Assembly: GCA_032622095.1 (NCBI GenBank)
Contig: CP136061.1
Coordinates: 82,498,324 to 82,562,323 of the forward strand
Length of the DNA: 64,000 nucleotides
Direction: 5' to 3'
DNA from: Siphonodentalium dalli
Lineage: Eukaryota; Mollusca; Scaphopoda; Gadilida; Siphonodentaliidae
Part shown: positions 57,884 to 64,000 of the stretch, piece after piece
Layout of the letters: every line of letters begins with the position of its first letter
How positions within the stretch are numbered: the first letter of the stretch is position 1
Notes under the pieces: model-generated
Seen by the model: the letters and a program-made list of their open reading frames with translations, nothing else
Databases searched by the model: none
Told to the model about the DNA's origin: nothing
Position numbers and translations under genes: made by a program

Positions 57884-58924
57884 TTATTGCTTATTAGAGC
57901 AATTGATTATTTGAATACTTTGATCACACTGATACGGGCGAATTCCGGAGTGTGTTCTTTGTTTATGTCTTTCCGCGTCATGTGATGTCGTGAATGCTGT
58001 CTCACATATATCGCACTGATACGGTCGAACTCCAGTGTGAATCATCTTGTGTAATTTCAAATGTCCCGATCTGCTGAACGATTTTTCACATATATCACAT
58101 CTATACGGGCGATCACCGGAGTGGATTCTTTTATGACGTGTTAGATCACCCGACAGGTTGAATGCTTTGTCACAAATATCACATTGATACGGGCGAATGC
58201 CGGAGTGGGTTCTTTTATGATTTGTTAGAGTAGTTGAATGTTTGAATGCTTTGTCGCATATATCGCACTGATACGGGCGATCGCCGGTGTGTATCCTCTT
58301 GTGTGTGATCAAAGAGCCTGACTGGGTGTATGATTTACCACAAACACCACATTGATACGGGCGATCGCCGGAGTGGATTATTTTATGATTTGTCAGGTTG
58401 CTTGATACTTTGAATGTTTTGTGGCATATATCGCACTGATACGGTCGATCACCGGTATGATTCATCATGTGTGAAGACAAATTGCTTGAGTCGGCGAATG
58501 ATTCCCCGCAAATATCACAGCGATACGGGCGATCGCCGGAATGGATTCTTTTATGACGTGTTAGAGTAGTTGATTGTTTGAATGCTTTGTGACAGATATC
58601 GCACTGATACGGGCGATTATCGAAGTGGATTCGTTTATGACGTGTTAGAGCAATTGATTGCTTGAATGATTTGTCGCATATATCGCACTGATACGGGCGA
58701 TCATCGGGATGGTTCATCATGTGGGCAGACAAATTGCTTGAGTCATTAAATGATTTCCCACAAATACCACATTGATACGGGTTATCACCGGAGTGGATTA
58801 TGTCATGACTTGTTGACGAACTTGACTGATGCGGGCTATCACCGGAGTGGATTATGTCATGACTTGCTAGCGAACTTGACGGATGCGGGCTATTGTTGGG
58901 ATGATTCATCGTGTGTGCACACAA
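57884..58924 (-). CDS. C2H2 zinc-finger array (third cluster), 10 complete fingers
   Basis: 346 residues from the first ATG after a nonsense codon. Residues ~15-45 are finger halves whose Cys-containing parts are deleted (SSSLASHDIIHSGDSP, SSSSTSHDIIHSGDNP). Then ten full fingers with helices DSSNLSA, QSIALTR, QSTTLTR, DSSNLSS, VSSNLTN, QSGSLIT, HSTTLTN, LSGDLTR, RSGHLKL, TSHDAER. The last has four residues between its histidines. Linkers are mostly HSGDRPYQC or HTGDRPYQC. An eleventh finger is lost by frameshift (RPYQCDQSIQIINC-stop). A DNA-binding nuclear role is expected for the family; no effector domain. Confidence 0.8.
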   Translation of the reverse strand: MCAHTMNHPNNSPHPSSSLASHDIIHSGDSPHQSSSSTSHDIIHSGDNPYQCGICGKSFNDSSNLSAHMMNHPDDRPYQCDICDKSFKQSIALTRHKRIHFDNRPYQCDICHKAFKQSTTLTRHKRIHSGDRPYRCDICGESFADSSNLSSHMMNHTGDRPYQCDICHKTFKVSSNLTNHKIIHSGDRPYQCGVCGKSYTQSGSLITHKRIHTGDRPYQCDICDKAFKHSTTLTNHKRTHSGIRPYQCDICDKAFNLSGDLTRHKRIHSGDRPYRCDICEKSFSRSGHLKLHKMIHTGVRPYQCDICETAFTTSHDAERHKQRTHSGIRPYQCDQSIQIINCSNKQ

Positions 58925-58980
58925 ATTGATTGAGTCGGCGAACGATTTACCACAATTATCACATTAATATGGGCGATCGT
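58925..58980 (-). pseudogene. Upstream finger killed by a nonsense codon
   Basis: Minus-strand RPY-stop-CDNCGKSFADSINLCAH: TAA at the position of the usual CAA/CAG (Gln), directly upstream of the ORF at 58924. The array originally extended further. Confidence 0.8.
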
Positions 58981-59309
58981 GGATTGTTATCACATTGCCG
59001 TATCTGAAATATTGAATATTTTCCTGCAAACATCACATTCATACCGTGATCACCAGATCACAGGTGTGAATTATCGTGTGCAAAGAAATCTGGTCCTGAA
59101 GCTCCCGTTCATCTTGTACCGTGCGGGAGGAATTTACAGAGAAGATAAAGAGAAACAGTCCAACTGTGGAAATAATTTCCCGCAAATATCAAAATGGTAT
59201 ATCATGTTGGTGAAATGGTTGAATTATCTCTCTCAAATGTCGCAACGGAATAAATTATCATAATAATCTGTTTCAGTGAATGTTTTCCTTGTAGACACGT
59301 GTGTTACGC

Positions 59310-59525
59310 CAGCTTTTGAAGTAATTACCACTTTTGAAGTAGGTCTCCACTTTTGAAGTAAAAAACGCCAGCTTTTGAAGTAACTCACCACTTTTGTAAT
59401 AAAATCGCCAGCTTTTGTAGTAAAGTGAGGTCTCCGCTTTTGAAGTAAAAAACGCCAGCTTTTGTAGTAAAAAAACTAGGTCTCCACTTTTGAAGTAACA
59501 AAATTACAGCTTTTGAAGTAAACTG
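59310..59525. repeat. Minisatellite of (a/g)cttttgaagta units
   Basis: About ten copies of a ~20-bp core alternating gccagcttttgaagta and ccacttttgaagta (some gtagta). The inverse copy is at 63835-64000. Outer part of the left arm of the large inverted repeat. Confidence 0.92.
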
Positions 59526-60910
59526 ACTCAATAAATTTTGATGGGCGCTGAACGATTTTCATGACAAAGTCAACCCGATAATCAATAGTGGCTATCGCCC
59601 ATACGAGTTTGACGTGGTTTGAATAGCTTTCAGTCATGCCAACACAATCGCCCATACACGTGTGACGTGTACCAAAAGGCACTTAGTGAGTCCGGTTCCG
59701 TGACAAAAGATTCCACACAGGTAATCGACCATACGAGTGTGACGTGGTTTGAATAGCCTCCAATCGTACCAACACAAGAGAAATCACACAGCCAATCGCC
59801 CATACACGTGTGACTTGTACCAAAAGGCACTTAGTGAGTCCGGTTCCGTGACAAAAGAATCCACACCGGTAATCGACCATATGCATGTGACGAGGTTCGA
59901 ATATCCTTCAGTCATACCAACACAAGAGAAATCACACAGTCAATCGCCCATACGCGTGTGACGTGTACCAAAAGGCACTTAGAGAGTCCGGTTCCGTGAC
60001 AAAAGAATCCACACAGGTGATCGACCATACGAGTGTGACGTGGTTTGAATAGCTTTGAGTCATACCAACACAAGATAAATCATACAGTCAATCGCCCATA
60101 CATGTGTGACTTGTACCAAAAGGCACTTAGTGAGTCCGGTTCCGTGACAAAAGAATCCACACCCGTAATCGACCATATGCATGTGACGTGGTTCGAATAG
60201 CGTTCAGTCATAACAGCAGAAGATAATTTATAGAGTCAATCGCCCATATAAGTGTGACGTGTACCGAACGGCATTTAGTGAGTCCGTTTCCCTGCCAATG
60301 CATATGAACACACATAGGTGATCAATCATACGAGTTACGAGTATATAAGATTGTTCCCAGTCAGCCTGACAACCTACACTATTGAATGCCCTTACAAGTG
60401 CGACCGTTGTCAGAAGAAGTTCGATGTTACATTGAGTCAGACAAGACTGAAGACGTTTTGTCAGTCCAGTAACATGACGACATATATAGTTTCTCGAAAT
60501 TAGGTGATGTATTAGTTCCAACGGAAAATAGTTGGTATATTTATTATTGGCCTCACTTTTAATTGCATATTCGTACCCTCGAAATTAGGTGACCCGACGC
60601 GTTAGGGACAGCAGAAAATGTTTGGTTTATTAGATTCGTCTCTGGAAGGCGACATTAACAACAATTTTCAATCATTAAAATTATGTCACATAACCGAAGT
60701 ATTATAACTACGTCAAACGTGGCCAGCTATAAAACACGGGAGCCAGTAATGTGTTGTATGGAAACCATTGGGTTCACATACACTCTGATGATTGAGTATA
60801 TAAAATAACGGATTCGGTGGCATTATGTCGCTATACAGGGAAAGTTAAACTTTCAAATCTCAATGTTCTTGATGCTAAAAGGTTCAGTCTCCTTTCAAAA
60901 TTTATTCAAC
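59356..60910. repeat. Left arm of large inverted repeat
   Basis: Matches the reverse complement of 62370-64000 in pieces: the minisatellite, the 148-bp satellite, gaagacgttttgtcag (60450), acggaaaatagttggt (60520) and aaaggttcagtctccttt (60879). About 300 bp (60540-60840) is present only in the left arm. Confidence 0.88.
59640..60300. repeat. 148-bp satellite derived from dead zinc fingers, left arm, ~5 units
   Basis: tcgcccatac recurs at 59648, 59796, 59944, 60092 and 60240 (148-bp steps). Each unit is two fused finger relics: RPYTCDVYQKALSESGSVTK, then after a frameshift [14 protein letters not shown]. Two fingers would be 168 bp, so ~20 bp were lost per unit. The same Cys-to-Tyr change and the same frameshifts recur in every unit, so amplification came after death. 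Confidence 0.88.
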
Positions 60911-62369
60911 ACAATATACGAATACAATTAATTATTCTATTGTCAATTGTCAGGCACAGCAATACAAAATGAAACGCATAACAAAATTAAGAATGAATGG
61001 AACGATGTTGTTGATGTTGTTAAATAATAATTAGTCAAATTTATCCTCAACCTCCCCTTAGACGCTATATTTATTGAATAGATATGTATAATATTGTATA
61101 GCTTGATCCCTTATCGCCTCTCATCCACATCAACAATTCTGCTATCTGAATCTGTTTTGTTTATTATGGTCAATAAATGAAATCAATATTCTATCATGAA
61201 GACAATATATGATGGTATACATATTTACTATTGCTATGTTGCACCTATCAATTGGGGTCAGACTAAGTGGTGTATGGTATACATATTTACTATTGCTATG
61301 TTGCACCTATCAATTGGGGTCAGACTAAGTGGTGTATTATAGTCAGGGAAGGTTGAGGTGTCCCACGGACTGATAACTTAACATAAAAACAATGGTGAAT
61401 TATTTTGAGATATCACTGGTCGATCATGATTGATATCTAGATCTACAATGTAGATCATAATTACTACTCCCCTCATTTTCAACTACGTTAGTTATAAACG
61501 CCCAGACCGTGCGCTGCTCGCAATGTGGTAACCCCTTTCCAAAAAAAAAAACTAAATACCAAATGCAGAACAAAATTACGACAATGAATTTATTGATATA
61601 CTGCAAACCATCGGTGCACGCTGGGATTGATGAGCAATTATGTATAACACAAAATAGAATATATGCCAGTCCCTTCCCAATAGTATTGCCCTCGACTTAC
61701 CAGCAACTTACCGTAACATACCTGCCCTATTCAGGGCAACACCAGTTACTGGCGATTGTGGCCAATGTTGACACCTCCCACTCGCTGAGGACTCACATTC
61801 AACAATGCAATCGCAGGCATAGCTACCACATGGTGTAATACACGCTCGGAACACGGGCTCCACTGGCCGCCATGGAGAATCACCACAGCATAACGCCTGA
61901 ACATTAAATGTTATGATAAAACATTACAACTGTAGCGCCCAAAGAGGCCGGATCTACACAGCGATATGGTATGCGATTTTCTTGTTATCCTGTTCCCTCT
62001 TTTGAAGGTTCTAGAGCTGTCACGAAGTCTCGAACGATATAACACAATCCCGTAACAGACGTGAGTATGTTCAATAATTTAGTTTGTAATTCCAGGAACC
62101 ATTATCTCTCGTTATTAAAGTGTCCAAAGGAGATTGTATTTCAGTTGTAAATTGAATGAACATCTTTGACTTATTATTATGTAGCACGTGCATGATAATA
62201 TTATTCTAACTGGGACAATGACTCGTGAAATTATGCAGAATCGGTGTCTTGTTGTATGACATTCTTAATCACCTGACATCTGGACTTTCGTCCTTTGTTT
62301 CATAGTTGGCCAATCAGAATGAACCACGTTAAGAAAATGGACTTATTTATCATTATTGATAATCGACTA
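60911..62369. other. Spacer between inverted-repeat arms
   Basis: AT-rich with no recognisable gene. The longest frame (61509-61838) has no domain; its CSQCGNPFPKK is a chance resemblance to a finger. Confidence 0.5.
61213..61336. repeat. Perfect 62-bp tandem duplication
   Basis: tggtatacatatttactatt ... gactaagtggtgta occurs twice without a difference (61213-61274, 61275-61336). Confidence 0.95.
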
Positions 62370-64000
62370 TAAAATTACAAAAAGGAGACTGAACCTTTTG
62401 GCACCAGGAACATTGCGAATTGGAAGTTTGACATAGGGCTGTTCTTCCAAAGAAGAGCACAAATAGACCAACTATTTTCCGTTGTAACTGATACTTTTGT
62501 CACGTCCCCCAATTTTGAGGAAATGTACATGTTGCCATGTTACTGTACTGACAGAACGTCTTCAGACACACATCTTGTCACCAGCGTGGATTCTCTTATA
62601 TATTGTAAGACTCACGGTCATGGCGAACTTCTTCTAACAAACGTCGCACCCATAAGGCCGGTCACCAGTGTGGATCGCCAGGTTGACGGACAGACTGGGA
62701 ACAACATTGCATACCCGTATGATTGACCACCTATGTGTGTTCTCATGTGCTTAGGCAAGGAACCGGACTAACTAAATGCCTTTCTGGTACACGTCACACG
62801 TGTATGGGCGATTGACTGTGTGATTTCTCTGGCGTTGGTATGATTGGAGGATATTCAAACCACGTCACACTCGTATGGTCGATCACCTGTGTGGATTCTT
62901 TTGTCACGGAACCGGACTCACTAAGTGCCTTTTTGTACAAGTCACACGTGTATGGGCGATTGACTGAGATTTCTCTTGTGTTGGTATGATTGGAGCCTAT
63001 TCAAACCACGTCACACTCGTATGGTCGATTACCTGTGTGGATTCTTTTTGTCACGGAACCGGACTTACTAATTGCCTTTTGGTACACGTCACACGTCTAT
63101 GGACGATTGACTGTGATTTCTCGTGATGGTATAACTGAAAGCTATTCAAACCACGTCACACTCGTATGGCCGATTACCGGTGTATATTATTTTGTCACGG
63201 AACCGGACTCACTAACTGCCTTTTTATACACGTCACACGTGTATGGGCGATTGACTGTGATTTCTCTTGTGTTCGTATGATTGGAGGCTATTCAAACCAC
63301 GTCACACTCGTATGGTCGATCACTTGTGTGGAATATTTTGTCACGGAACCGGACTCACTAAGTGCCTTTTGGTACAAGTCACACGTGTATGGGCGATTGA
63401 CTGTATGATTTATCTTGTGTTGGTATGACTCAAAGCTATTCAAACCACGTCACACTCGTATGGTCGATCACCTGTGTGGATTCTTTTGTCACGGAACCAG
63501 ACTATATAAGTGGCTTTTGGTACACGTCACACGCGTATGGGCGATTGACTGTGTGATTTCTCTTGTGTTGGTATGACTGAAGGATATTCGAACCTCGTCA
63601 CATGCATATGGTCGATTACCGGTGTGGATTCTTTTGTCACGGAACCGGACTCACTAAGTGCCTTTTGGTACACGTCACACGTGTATGGGCGATTGACTGT
63701 GATTTCTCTTGTGTTGGCATGACTGAAAGCTATTCAAACCACGTCACACTCGTATGGGCGATAGCCACTATTGATTATCGGGTTGACTTTGTCATGAAAA
63801 TCGTTCAGCGCCCGTCAAAATTTATTGAGTCAGTTTACTTCAAAAGCTGTAATTTTGTTACTTCAAAAGTGGAGACCTAGTTTTTTTACTACAAAAGCTG
63901 GCGTTTTTTACTTCAAAAGCGGAGACCTCACTTTACTACAAAAGCTGGCGATTTTATTACAAAAGTGGTGAGTTACTTCAAAAGCTGGCGTTTTTTACTT
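62370..64000. repeat. Right arm of large inverted repeat (runs off window)
   Basis: Reverse complement of the left arm, including seven units of the 148-bp finger satellite (about 62780-63780) and the cttttgaagta minisatellite to the window edge. Between about 63600 and 63900 it is nearly base-identical to the left arm. Confidence 0.88.

Noticed and set aside
61509-61838. 109-codon frame with CSQCGNPFPKK resembling a finger start
   Set aside because: No histidine pair at the right spacing and no linker; a single chance CxxC.

Overview
This is eukaryotic, almost certainly metazoan, DNA. It has GT-AG intron signals, AATAAA poly(A) signals, tandem C2H2 zinc-finger arrays, several non-LTR (LINE) and Ty3/Gypsy remnants, a hAT transposon, MITEs and long satellites. 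There is no operon structure and no recognisable housekeeping gene. The AT-rich sequence and its repeat families look like a marine lophotrochozoan, most likely a bivalve mollusc. That assignment is inference from the style of the families, since no species-diagnostic gene is present.

Layout. 1-4.36 kb: a decayed copy of an unnamed invertebrate gene family, split by a 2.9-kb hAT element (622-3525). The hAT keeps an intron-split BED finger and itself carries a retroposed 1.1-kb element with a lysine-rich ORF. 4.8-7.66 kb: ~100-bp tandem repeats split by a solo LTR. 8.3-10 kb: a 58-bp and an 18-bp minisatellite. 10-17.4 kb: mostly non-coding, with an intact 10-finger C2H2 ORF (14089-15030, minus). 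17.4-21.6 kb: a TTAA-type MITE split by a 3.9-kb element with 105-bp inverted repeats that carries the first exon of a RecQ-like helicase. 22.4-25.3 kb: a LINE remnant and a decayed unnamed gene. 25.7-31 kb: a seven-finger zinc-finger exon cut in two by a Ty3/Gypsy element. 31.2-37.4 kb: a LINE fragment, a second lysine-rich-ORF element, a promoter-like block driving a minisatellite, and an 84-bp repeat.

39.2-46.7 kb: a MITE, a second copy of the family seen at the window start (without the hAT, so it serves as an empty site), a 5S-rRNA-derived sequence hit by a LINE with a clear target duplication, and a second zinc-finger array that decays 3'-ward. 46.7-53.1 kb: TTAA MITEs inside two LINE carcasses. 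53.6-57.5 kb: a large inverted-repeat element. 57.7-59 kb: a third zinc-finger array (minus). 59.3-64 kb: a large inverted repeat whose arms hold a 148-bp satellite derived from dead zinc fingers; the right arm runs off the window.

The only long open frames that look intact are the three zinc-finger arrays and the lysine-rich ORF. Everything else is mobile-element debris. Three themes recur. Zinc-finger genes expand by internal duplication and then die. Elements are nested, often with readable target-site duplications. Captured or orphaned host-type domains (a RecQ exon, a BED finger) sit inside non-autonomous elements. Many lesions are one-base indels at short homopolymers, so some apparent breaks could be assembly errors.
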